From positions 1-10,000 of the forward strand of contig NZ_JAIWNX010000032.1 in NCBI RefSeq assembly GCF_020217185.1: DNA of 10,000 nucleotides, read 5' to 3'. The number at the start of each line of letters is the position of its first letter. The stretch's first letter is position 1. This document shows positions 1 through 5,683 of the stretch, in pieces. The DNA is from Asticcacaulis sp. GTDB lineage: Bacteria > Pseudomonadota > Alphaproteobacteria > Caulobacterales > Caulobacteraceae. The position numbers and the translations under genes were made by a program. The notes under the pieces were generated by a model, which did not search any database, was not told where the DNA came from, and saw nothing but the letters and a program-made list of their open reading frames with translations.

Positions 1-309
1 CGCAGCTATTCGGAAGCCTGCGCCGAGCGCAAGACGAATAACAAGACCAATGGCGCGGTTCTGGGTGCCGTTGCCGGTGCCGCCGTCGGTAACGGCGTCT
101 CGGCCCGCAACGCCCGCACCGAAGGGACTATTCTGGGCGCCGTCGTCGGCGGCCTGATCGGGGCCAAGGTCGGCTCGGACAACACCCAGTGCCAGTACTA
201 TGGCAGCCGCGACCGTTACGATGACCGTTATGACCGTCGTGACCGTTATGACGACCGTTATGATCGCCGCGATCACTACGACCGTTACGACCGCCGCGAT
301 CGTTACTAA
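1..309 (+). CDS. Glycine-zipper (17 kDa surface antigen-like) envelope protein, 5' end missing
   Basis: The gene enters from the left edge in frame 1 and stops at TAA 307-309, leaving 102 residues. Residues 18-33 and 44-58 of the visible part are two Gly/Ala-rich hydrophobic stretches (VLGAVAGAAVGNGV and ILGAVVGGLIGAKVG) with small residues every four positions. This is the pattern of glycine-zipper 2TM / Rick_17kDa_Anti proteins, which are usually small outer-membrane or periplasmic lipoproteins. Two Cys (residues 7 and about 64) flank the zippers. The last third is a charged, tyrosine-rich tail built of imperfect RDRYDDRYDR units (see the repeat entry). The signal peptide and start lie outside the window, so lipoprotein status cannot be judged. 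The fold assignment is fairly safe. The cellular role is unknown; such proteins are generally linked to envelope integrity. The gene is followed by its own terminator. Confidence 0.8.
   Translation, partial: RSYSEACAERKTNNKTNGAVLGAVAGAAVGNGVSARNARTEGTILGAVVGGLIGAKVGSDNTQCQYYGSRDRYDDRYDRRDRYDDRYDRRDHYDRYDRRDRY
208..306 (+). repeat. 30-bp in-frame tandem repeat encoding an RDRYDDRYDR tail
   Basis: Three and a third copies of a 10-codon unit end the glycine-zipper gene: 208-237, 238-267, 268-294 (one Asp codon missing, one Arg changed to His) and a partial copy 295-306. Each unit alternates Arg/Asp pairs with Tyr. Third codon positions differ between copies (CGT/CGC, TAC/TAT, GAC/GAT), so the repeat is not a fresh duplication and the peptide appears to be under selection. 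Confidence 0.85.
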
Positions 310-354
310 CCCCCTCCCCATTCTCTGATTTCAGAGGATATCCGGGTCCACTGA

Positions 355-394
355 CGCCCTGCACCTTCCCCCCTTGGTGCAGGGCGCTTTTTTT
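355..394 (+). terminator. Intrinsic terminator of the glycine-zipper gene
   Basis: A perfect 11-bp stem (CGCCCTGCACC at 355-365 with GGTGCAGGGCG at 376-386) has a 10-nt loop and is followed by seven T (388-394). It lies 45 nt after the stop codon. This is a textbook rho-independent terminator. Confidence 0.9.
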
Positions 395-413
395 ATTCTG
401 ATAAGCAAAAACT

Positions 414-448
414 GAAAAATCTCGAGGGGCCGCCCCAAGAGATTTTTC
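414..448. terminator. Bidirectional terminator-like hairpin
   Basis: The arms GAAAAATCTC (414-423) and GAGATTTTTC (439-448) pair perfectly. After a 2-nt internal mismatch, GGGG (426-429) pairs with CCCC (433-436). The A5 and T5 in the outer arms supply a U-run in either direction. It lies 55 nt past the stop of the minus-strand glycosyltransferase gene and also backs up the plus-strand terminator at 355-394. Confidence 0.75.
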
Positions 449-459
449 TCGATATGGCC

Positions 460-498
460 CGAGGAAAAGTACCCGGCTTGCCGGGCAACTTTTCCTCG
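460..498 (-). terminator. Long hairpin directly after the GT2-GtrA gene
   Basis: An 11-bp perfect stem, CGAGGAAAAGT (460-470) with ACTTTTCCTCG (488-498), continues inside as CCCGG (472-476) with CCGGG (481-485) around a CTTG tetraloop. It begins 4 nt beyond the stop codon at 503-505 (minus strand). With the 414-448 hairpin it makes a double terminator. No pure T-run follows this stem, so it may act more as a 3'-end stabiliser, with 414-448 doing the termination. Confidence 0.7.
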
Positions 499-502
499 AT
501 CA

Positions 503-1681
503 TTAGTTGGTCCCTTTTTTCTGGTTCCAGGCGAAGGCCTTGGCCCCCCAGTAGTTCCACACGCCGCTGAGCAGCGCCGCCGAAATGCCGGCTGCGAACC
601 AGTGAATGCCGAAATAGTCCTTCAGCAGGATCGCCACCCCAAGGCTGAGCAGCGCCCCGATGGAACAGGCGAAGTAGAAGCCCAGCAGACCGGTAATCAT
701 CGGCCAGCCCTTCAGGCGCTTGTCGCGGAAGGTCAGGACGTTATTGATGTAGAAGTTCCACGTCATCGACAGCCAGATGGCCAGACCGTAGTTGATGATG
801 TCGTCGTAGCGCACCTGGTAGCGATAGAGGGGCAGGCCGCCATCGACCCGCAGCAGCGAATGGCTGAGCGCGAGAATTATCGCATAGACGAACGCGCCCG
901 ACACGCCGACCAGCCCGAACAGGACAAAGCGCGCCGAGATGATGCCGTTGGTGGCCTTTTCGATCAGCAGCGCGCCGAGGTCGAGCACGACGCGGATATC
1001 GAGCTTGGACTCACCGCCCTGACGCTGACGCAGAGACGCCTTCACCTCACCGAAGCGCGGGCGCACCTTGGTCGAGGCCACCAGATCGACCAGAATCTTG
1101 AAACCCACCCCGGTCAGGTTGGGACGCGCGGTTTCGTACCAGTCGCGCGTCATCATGAAGCAGCCGCTCATCGGATCGGTCAGGGGCGCCTTCAGCACCA
1201 GACCGGTAGCCAGCGTCGCCGCCTTGGAACCCAGATCACGGATAAAGCTCAGGCCCGTATCCGTCTTGCCGATATAGCGCGAGGCGCAGACCAGGTCCTT
1301 GTCGCCTTTGAGGATCATGTCGGCCAGGGCGCGGATGGCCACCGGGTCGTGCTGACCGTCGCCGTCCATAATGCCCAGCACGCGACCGCGCGCCATGTCC
1401 CAGCCGCGGATAGCCGCGGACGACAGGCCGCGCTCACCCTTGCGCACATAGAGGCGCACGCGCGGATCGCTCTTGCCCAGATCGCTCACTTCGGCGGCGG
1501 TATTGTCCTTCGAATCGTCATCGACGACGAGGATTTCATAGTTGAGGCCGCTCAGGTGTCCGGCGATCTCGGTGATCACGCTGCGGATGGCCGCGCCTTC
1601 GTTCAGCGTGCAGATGATAAGGCTGAGATCGGGCGCGGCAGCGTCCGGGGCTTTGTCAGCGGCAAAATTTGCGTCTGGCAA
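503..1681 (-). CDS. Polyprenyl-phosphate glycosyltransferase (GT2, DPM1-like) fused to a GtrA-like membrane domain
   Basis: Residues 18-240 form a GT-A family 2 transferase of the dolichol/polyprenol-phosphate mannose synthase type. Visible motifs are SLIICTLNEG (20-29), VVDDDSKDNT (52-61), the metal-binding DGDGQHD (106-112), TDPMSGCFMM (168-177) and RQRQGGESK (218-226). Residues 249-390 are a GtrA-type domain with four hydrophobic spans and its signatures RFVLFGLVG, WNFYINNVLTF and WNYWGAKAFAW. Fusions of this kind transfer a hexose from a nucleotide sugar to undecaprenyl phosphate at the inner membrane, and the GtrA part is thought to help move the product across. Which sugar is used cannot be read from sequence. 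I chose a TTG start at 1681 (392 aa) because AGGAG (1688-1692) lies 6 nt upstream and homology begins shortly after. An ATG at 1765 is the alternative and would add 28 unconvincing residues. The gene is divergent from three putative GT-C transferases that could use its product. Confidence 0.85.
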   Translation of the reverse strand: MPDANFAADKAPDAAAPDLSLIICTLNEGAAIRSVITEIAGHLSGLNYEILVVDDDSKDNTAAEVSDLGKSDPRVRLYVRKGERGLSSAAIRGWDMARGRVLGIMDGDGQHDPVAIRALADMILKGDKDLVCASRYIGKTDTGLSFIRDLGSKAATLATGLVLKAPLTDPMSGCFMMTRDWYETARPNLTGVGFKILVDLVASTKVRPRFGEVKASLRQRQGGESKLDIRVVLDLGALLIEKATNGIISARFVLFGLVGVSGAFVYAIILALSHSLLRVDGGLPLYRYQVRYDDIINYGLAIWLSMTWNFYINNVLTFRDKRLKGWPMITGLLGFYFACSIGALLSLGVAILLKDYFGIHWFAAGISAALLSGVWNYWGAKAFAWNQKKGTN

Positions 1682-1687
1682 AAACAA

Positions 1688-1692
1688 CTCCT
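1688..1692 (-). promoter_or_regulatory. Ribosome-binding site deciding the TTG start of the GT2-GtrA gene
   Basis: On the minus strand AGGAG is followed by six bases and then TTG (1681-1679). This is the best Shine-Dalgarno spacing among the possible starts. The ATG at 1765 has only a GGAG more than 10 nt upstream. Confidence 0.55.
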
Positions 1693-1817
1693 GAAACTTA
1701 TGGTGCGGGCCTGTGGCCGTGTGGGTCGCGGTATATAACAAACTTTTGATTTGGCATAGCGGCATCAAAATGGCGCTCCGCCGAAGCGGCCTTGAGCGGA
1801 GGCTACGGGGCTTTTTT

Positions 1818-1821
1818 GAGG
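1818..1821 (+). promoter_or_regulatory. Ribosome-binding site of GT87-like paralog 1
   Basis: GAGG lies 5 nt before ATG 1827. It decides this start over the upstream in-frame ATGs at 1713 and 1770, which lack a comparable site. Confidence 0.5.
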
Positions 1822-1826
1822 TGTGG

Positions 1827-3050
1827 ATGAAACGGTTTCCCCCGACGGTGCGTATCGGACTGATTGTCTTCGTCTTTTTCCTGCCGCTGCTCTCCGGCGT
1901 GTTGGGCAAGATCGCCAAATCCCACGCCTGGTTCGGTGATTATCGCGCCGTGGCCTGCGGCGCGCAGAAGGTCATTGACGGCGGCGCGCTGTACGATCTC
2001 AACCTCAAATGCGAGGCGATGGAGGGCACGACGGCGGTCTATGTCTATCTGCCCGTCGTCGCCGAAGCCTTTGCCGGCGTGATTCGCCTGATCGGTCAGG
2101 ACGGCCTGATCTGGCTCTATGGTGCGCTCTATGTCCTCAGTCTGGCGGTATTGCTGGGGGTGATTTACGCCCCTCGGCCCAAAACGGGCGCAGGACCTGA
2201 GCCCACCCTGCTCGACAAAATCCCCTTTGCCGCCTTCCTGACCGGCAGCGCCGTGGTGTGGGGCAATATCGCCGTCCTGTGCCACGCGGCGGTGCTGGCC
2301 TCAGCGCTGGTCGCCAAGCGCTATTCGTGGCTGTTCGCGGCCGTGGTCGCCCTGTGCGGCGTCATCAAGCCGGTTTTCCTCACCTATCTGCTGGTGCTGC
2401 TGTTTATCGACCTGCCCCTGTGGAAGCGGCTCGGCTGGTCCGCCATCGCGGCCATTGCCGGGCTTTTGCCCACCGTCCTGTTTGCCACCGAAGGCTCGGC
2501 CCTGTCGCAAAGCTGGCGCGCCACCCTGTCGGGGTTTGTCTATACGACCACGCCGGGCGAAAGCTTTTACGGCTGGCTGGGCCTGTTGGGCCTGCGCGGC
2601 GACAGTATAGCGGCCAATCTGGGCTGGCTGGTCTTTGCGGGTCTGATGGCTTTGAGCGGGCTTGCCATCGCCGAAGGGCTGAAACTCGACACCCGCGCCC
2701 GCATCTGGCTGGGCCTCAGCCTTGGCGTCCTGACCATTCCGCGCCTGATGTCGCAGGACGTGTTCCTGATCGGCGTCGGGCTGGCCTATATCGCGCTCTA
2801 TAGTCCGTCCCTCCTCGCAACCTCCAAACCCTTAAGCGTCCTGAAGGATCGCGGCCGTACGATTCTGACCGTCATCTGCGTCTTTTGCCTTATCGGCGGG
2901 GCCGCCGAACTGGGCGATTTCACCACGCGCATCAGTACGTTACTTTTAAGTCTTTACGTTCTGACTGTGGGGGCCCTGACCTTTGCCCAGCGCCGCGACG
3001 CCATCCTGACCGCTCTCCTCTTCCGAAAGTCTGCCCGTGTCCCTGACTGA
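1827..3050 (+). CDS. GT87/DUF2029-like integral membrane glycosyltransferase, paralog 1
   Basis: A 407-aa, very hydrophobic protein with about ten predicted membrane spans. Features expected of a GT-C enzyme of the GT87 (DUF2029) type can be seen. An acidic residue follows the first span (D38 in GDYRAVACG), then a G-G-x-x-Y-D turn (52-57) and the motif VYVYLP (71-76). GNIAVLCH (146-153), IKPVFLTYL (180-188) and IPRLMSQD (304-311) come later. Cys44 and Cys62 are spaced exactly as in the two downstream paralogs. GT87 enzymes such as PimE move a sugar from polyprenyl phosphate to an acceptor on the outer face of the membrane; the acceptor here is unknown. The ATG at 1827 is preferred because GAGG (1818-1821) stands 5 nt before it. 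The frame stays open to 1713, but those residues carry no recognisable sequence. The gene overlaps the next one by 14 nt, so the two are probably translated together. An alternative reading is a Wzy/ligase-like polymer enzyme. The family call rests on motifs only. Confidence 0.75.
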   Translation: MKRFPPTVRIGLIVFVFFLPLLSGVLGKIAKSHAWFGDYRAVACGAQKVIDGGALYDLNLKCEAMEGTTAVYVYLPVVAEAFAGVIRLIGQDGLIWLYGALYVLSLAVLLGVIYAPRPKTGAGPEPTLLDKIPFAAFLTGSAVVWGNIAVLCHAAVLASALVAKRYSWLFAAVVALCGVIKPVFLTYLLVLLFIDLPLWKRLGWSAIAAIAGLLPTVLFATEGSALSQSWRATLSGFVYTTTPGESFYGWLGLLGLRGDSIAANLGWLVFAGLMALSGLAIAEGLKLDTRARIWLGLSLGVLTIPRLMSQDVFLIGVGLAYIALYSPSLLATSKPLSVLKDRGRTILTVICVFCLIGGAAELGDFTTRISTLLLSLYVLTVGALTFAQRRDAILTALLFRKSARVPD

Positions 3051-4293
3051 ATTTTTCCGCAAGCCCCGTCCCGACGCCCTGACGTGGTTGCAGGCGCACA
3101 CGCAAAAAAAATCCACGCGCTTCTGGTTCCTCTTCCTGATCAGCTTTTCGGTGGTCAGTCACCTGCTGGGGCGTCTGGTCAAGGGCAAGTGGTGGATGAA
3201 CGACTTTGACGCCCTGATCTGCGGGGCCGACTATATGCGGCGCGGCCTGTCGCCCTATGCCTACGAACCGGCCTGCGAAGGCCTCAAGGCCGCGCCCTAC
3301 GTCTATGCGCCGCAGATTGGTGAATTCCTGCGCCCGATTATCGAGGTGACGGGGTTGACCGGGGCGCGCTGGCTCTATGCGCCGTTTCTGATCGCCGCCC
3401 TGCTGGTCATTGCATGGTACGGGCTGAAACGGAGCTTCCCCAACCTGCCGCTGCATATCCGCCTGCTGGGCTATACGATCGTCTCTGGCTCAGCGGTATC
3501 GTGCGGCAATATCGCCGTCATCTGCCACGCCGCCGCCATCGGCACAGCCCTGATGATCCGCCGCACCCGCCTGCCCTTCCTGCTGGTCGTGCTGGTGTCT
3601 TCGATCATCAAGCCGGTCTTCCTGACCTATCTGATCGTGCTGATGTATGATGCGCGGCCCCTGCGCTCGCGGCTCGTGTGGTCCGCCGCCGGGGCCGTCA
3701 TCGGCATCGGCCTCTATGTGTGGATCAGCCGCACCGCCGGGCCGCTCTATGAGGTGTGGCAAAAGACCATCTACGACATCACTTTGATCGAACAGCCGGG
3801 CTATACCCTGCTCGCCTGGGCCGAATGGGTGGGCCTGACCATAGATCATCCCGCCACCCTGATTGCCTTTGCCATCTATTTCCCGATCATGGCGCTGGCC
3901 GGGCTTCTGCTCTGTGATCTGGGCAAGCTCAGCCTCGATACGCGCATCCTGATCGGGCTGGGGATGGCGCAACTGATCAATCCGCGCATGATGTCCTACG
4001 ACATGCTGTTCCTGCCAACCATGCTGGCGGCGGTCGTTATGGTGGCGCGCGATTACGGCGAGCGCACCTTCTCTAAGGTATCGTGGACGTTTTTGTGGAT
4101 CGGCGTCGCGGGCTTTTTCATGGCCGTCTTGCCCATCAAGGACTTCAAGCCCGCCGACATCATGTCCCCGGCCTTTGTCGCCCTTGTCCTGTGGGTCAGC
4201 CTGATCGTGATCCGGCAAAACAAGGATATCATCCAGCAAACCCTGAAAAATCCCAAGCCTTTTCTGGGTGATATTATACAGGGACGCCTGTAG
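3037..4293 (+). CDS. GT87/DUF2029-like integral membrane glycosyltransferase, paralog 2
   Basis: A 418-aa polytopic membrane protein clearly paralogous to its neighbours. It shares NDFDALICG (55-63, putative catalytic D56), G-x-x-P-Y (70-74), PYVYAP (87-92), SCGNIAVICHAA (155-166), IKPVFLTYLIVL (191-202) and NPRMMSYD (315-322). The Cys62-Cys80 pair has the same spacing as in paralogs 1 and 3. About 28 extra residues precede the first span, rich in Lys/Arg and therefore probably cytoplasmic, which agrees with a periplasmic first loop. The start is GTG 3037, 14 nt inside paralog 1, with only a weak GAAAG (3026-3030) ahead. This suggests re-initiation after the TGA at 3048-3050. The C-terminus ends in a polar, charged tail. 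The role is inferred to be transfer of a lipid-linked sugar to an envelope acceptor; donor and acceptor are not evident. Confidence 0.75.
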   Translation: MSLTEFFRKPRPDALTWLQAHTQKKSTRFWFLFLISFSVVSHLLGRLVKGKWWMNDFDALICGADYMRRGLSPYAYEPACEGLKAAPYVYAPQIGEFLRPIIEVTGLTGARWLYAPFLIAALLVIAWYGLKRSFPNLPLHIRLLGYTIVSGSAVSCGNIAVICHAAAIGTALMIRRTRLPFLLVVLVSSIIKPVFLTYLIVLMYDARPLRSRLVWSAAGAVIGIGLYVWISRTAGPLYEVWQKTIYDITLIEQPGYTLLAWAEWVGLTIDHPATLIAFAIYFPIMALAGLLLCDLGKLSLDTRILIGLGMAQLINPRMMSYDMLFLPTMLAAVVMVARDYGERTFSKVSWTFLWIGVAGFFMAVLPIKDFKPADIMSPAFVALVLWVSLIVIRQNKDIIQQTLKNPKPFLGDIIQGRL

Positions 4294-4323
4294 GCCCAGA
4301 CACCAAAAAGGACCGGAAACGAC

Positions 4324-4392
4324 ATGATTGCCCGGTTTTTGCCACGACTGCGAACCGCCGGACACACAGTCTCCTTAGTTTCATCCATATGA
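4324..4392 (+). CDS. Possible 22-codon leader ORF upstream of GT87-like paralog 3
   Basis: ATG 4324 is preceded by GGAA (4315-4318) at 5-nt spacing and runs to TGA 4390-4392 (peptide begins MIARFLPRLRTAGHT). Its stop overlaps, as ATGA, the ATG of a second mini-ORF at 4389-4454. That second ORF has 21 codons and no clear ribosome site, and it runs through the hairpin and past the start of paralog 3. There is no homology evidence. It could be a coupling leader or chance. The rest of the 139-nt gap holds only the hairpin listed separately. Confidence 0.2.
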   Translation: MIARFLPRLRTAGHTVSLVSSI

Positions 4393-4403
4393 GCGGCGAC
4401 CTG

Positions 4404-4431
4404 TCTTTTCTTTCGATACAGAGAGAAAAGA
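4404..4431 (+). promoter_or_regulatory. Hairpin enclosing the ribosome-binding site of GT87-like paralog 3
   Basis: TCTTTTCTTTC (4404-4414) pairs with GAGAGAAAAGA (4421-4431) to give 11 consecutive pairs, one of them G-U, around a 6-nt loop (GATACA). The right arm is the only purine-rich Shine-Dalgarno-like stretch before ATG 4433 and ends 1 nt before that codon. In mRNA the stem would hide the ribosome site. It is mostly A-U, so it could open with temperature or with a translating ribosome. There is no T-run, so it is not a terminator. Confidence 0.5.
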
Positions 4432-4432
4432 T

Positions 4433-5650
4433 ATGGCCCCCAGTCCCCGCCTGACGCACCTGCCCCCGCTGTGGTGGGGCGTTTTATGCTCGCTTCCGGT
4501 TTTGGGGGGACTGGCCGGGCGGTTTGTGCGGGGTACGCCGGGCTTTGAGGACTTCGATGCCGTCACCTGCGCGGGCCTGACCCTGCTGCAAGGCGGCAAT
4601 CCCTATGATCTCGCGCCATCCTGCGCGGGGTTGAAAAGTGCCGTCTTCGTCTATGCGCCGCCGGTCGTCGAAGGCGTGGCCTTTGTGATCGCGCATCTGG
4701 GGGCCGACGGATACCGGCTGCTGTTCGGTGGTCTGTGGGTGCTGGCGCTTTGCGGGCTGAGCGCCTATGCCGTCAAATTCGCCCTGCCGGAGGTCGATAT
4801 CCGGCTGAAACTGCCCTTTCTGGCCCTGTTTACCGGCGGCTGCATCGCCTGCGGCAATATCGCCATCCTGCTGCATGGGGTGGTGCTGTTGGGGGCGCTC
4901 AGCCTGCCGCTAAGGGTGTGGCCGTTTGTGCTGGCCGTCTCCGTCGTCAGCATGATCAAGCCTGTCCTTCTGACCTATCTGATCGTTCTGGCCTATATGG
5001 ACCGGCCCCTGCGCTGGCGCATGGGGTGGACGGCGGCGGGCGTCGTGGCGGGCCTGAGCCTCAGCCTGTGGGTGCTGCACAGCCCTTCGCCGCTTACGCC
5101 TCTGTGGAAGGACACCCTGTCGCAGGTGGTGCTCAGCGACCAGACGGGCATCAGCTATTTCGGCTGGCTGCACAGTTGGGGCATAGACAGCACTTCACCG
5201 GTCGCCCTGTCGCTTCTGCCTGTGGTGATGGGGACACTGGCCCTTTCGGGTCTGGCTCTGGCGGAACTGGGCCAACTCAGCCGAAATGAACGGCTGGTTC
5301 TGGGGATGGGGCTGGCGCAGGTACTCAATCCGCGCCTGATGGATTACGACCTGTTGCTTGTGGTGCCCTTTGACGCACTGCTGGCGCATCTGGTCGCGCG
5401 GCAAGGCGGCCGCTGGGCCAGCGTCAGCGCGTGGGGGCTGATCGGCCTGACCGGGAGCATACTGGTGCTGAACGAGATCGAGCAGCGCGCCATCCTGCCC
5501 GTGCCCCTGAGCCTGCACCTGATCAGCCTTGTAACCGTCGCGCTGGCCGGCACGCTGGTGTTTCAACAGCGGGCACAGGTGGTGCGTGCCGTGGCGCGCT
5601 TCCTGCCGCTGCGGGGCAGACGGCTACCGCCCCTGCCCGCCGCAGAATGA
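4433..5650 (+). CDS. GT87/DUF2029-like integral membrane glycosyltransferase, paralog 3
   Basis: A 405-aa polytopic membrane protein, third of the tandem set and closest in motif form to canonical GT87. It has EDFDAVTC (39-46, putative catalytic D40), GGNPYDL (54-60), VFVYAP (71-76), ACGNIAILLH (139-148), MIKPVLLTYLIVL (174-186) and NPRLMDYD (299-306). The Cys46-Cys64 pair matches the spacing in paralogs 1 and 2. Unlike paralog 2 it does not overlap the preceding gene. A 139-nt gap precedes it and its ribosome site lies inside a hairpin, so it may be controlled separately. The start ATG 4433 gives a short N-terminal segment and then a first span (about 13-30), in line with the others. The C-terminus is an Arg/Pro-rich tail. 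The stop codon touches the terminator shared with valS. The function is inferred from the family; the substrate is unknown. Confidence 0.77.
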   Translation: MAPSPRLTHLPPLWWGVLCSLPVLGGLAGRFVRGTPGFEDFDAVTCAGLTLLQGGNPYDLAPSCAGLKSAVFVYAPPVVEGVAFVIAHLGADGYRLLFGGLWVLALCGLSAYAVKFALPEVDIRLKLPFLALFTGGCIACGNIAILLHGVVLLGALSLPLRVWPFVLAVSVVSMIKPVLLTYLIVLAYMDRPLRWRMGWTAAGVVAGLSLSLWVLHSPSPLTPLWKDTLSQVVLSDQTGISYFGWLHSWGIDSTSPVALSLLPVVMGTLALSGLALAELGQLSRNERLVLGMGLAQVLNPRLMDYDLLLVVPFDALLAHLVARQGGRWASVSAWGLIGLTGSILVLNEIEQRAILPVPLSLHLISLVTVALAGTLVFQQRAQVVRAVARFLPLRGRRLPPLPAAE

Positions 5651-5680
5651 AAAAAAAGCCCCGGTGTGCGCCGGGGCTTT
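5651..5680. terminator. Shared terminator between convergent GT87-like cluster and valS
   Basis: The stem AAAGCCCCGG (5655-5664) with CCGGGGCTTT (5671-5680) has a 6-nt loop. On the minus strand it is followed by seven U (complement of 5651-5657), which is ideal for ending valS, whose stop is 4 nt away. On the plus strand only TTT follows, so termination of the glycosyltransferase operon is weaker. The first base follows directly on the stop codon of paralog 3. Confidence 0.85.
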
Positions 5681-5683
5681 GGG

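Larger units (their letters stand above)
1682..1826. promoter_or_regulatory. Divergent intergenic region carrying promoters for the glycosyltransferase genes
   Basis: This 145-bp gap separates the minus-strand GT2-GtrA gene from the plus-strand GT87-like cluster, so transcription in both directions must start in or near it. An AT-rich stretch at about 1731-1770 (including TATATAAC at 1732-1739) is the likeliest promoter core. I could not find a well-spaced -35/-10 pair on either strand. Between 1776 and 1803 there are short overlapping inverted repeats (CTCCGC/GCGGAG) before a T6 at 1812-1817. They compete with one another and do not make a convincing terminator. Confidence 0.4.

Noticed and set aside
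208..306. CRISPR-like regular repeats
   Set aside because: The copies abut without spacers, are in frame and encode a peptide repeat; no cas genes are near.
128..364. A 78-codon minus-strand frame rich in Asn-Gly-His-Arg
   Set aside because: It is the complement of the Arg/Asp/Tyr repeat and the downstream terminator; its repeats derive from the real plus-strand gene.
602..1738. A 378-codon open frame antisense to the GT2-GtrA gene
   Set aside because: The protein is Asp/Gln/His/Arg-rich without hydrophobic structure; the other strand has clear GT2 and GtrA motifs.
1776..1817. Inverted repeats followed by T6 upstream of GT87-like paralog 1, as an attenuator
   Set aside because: The repeats are short, overlap one another and are separated from the T-run by about 10 nt, so no stable terminator forms.
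1827..5650. The three paralogs as one gene broken by frameshifts or as a recent duplication
   Set aside because: Each has its own full-length frame, complete set of motifs and distinct sequence; divergence is too great for a recent copy.
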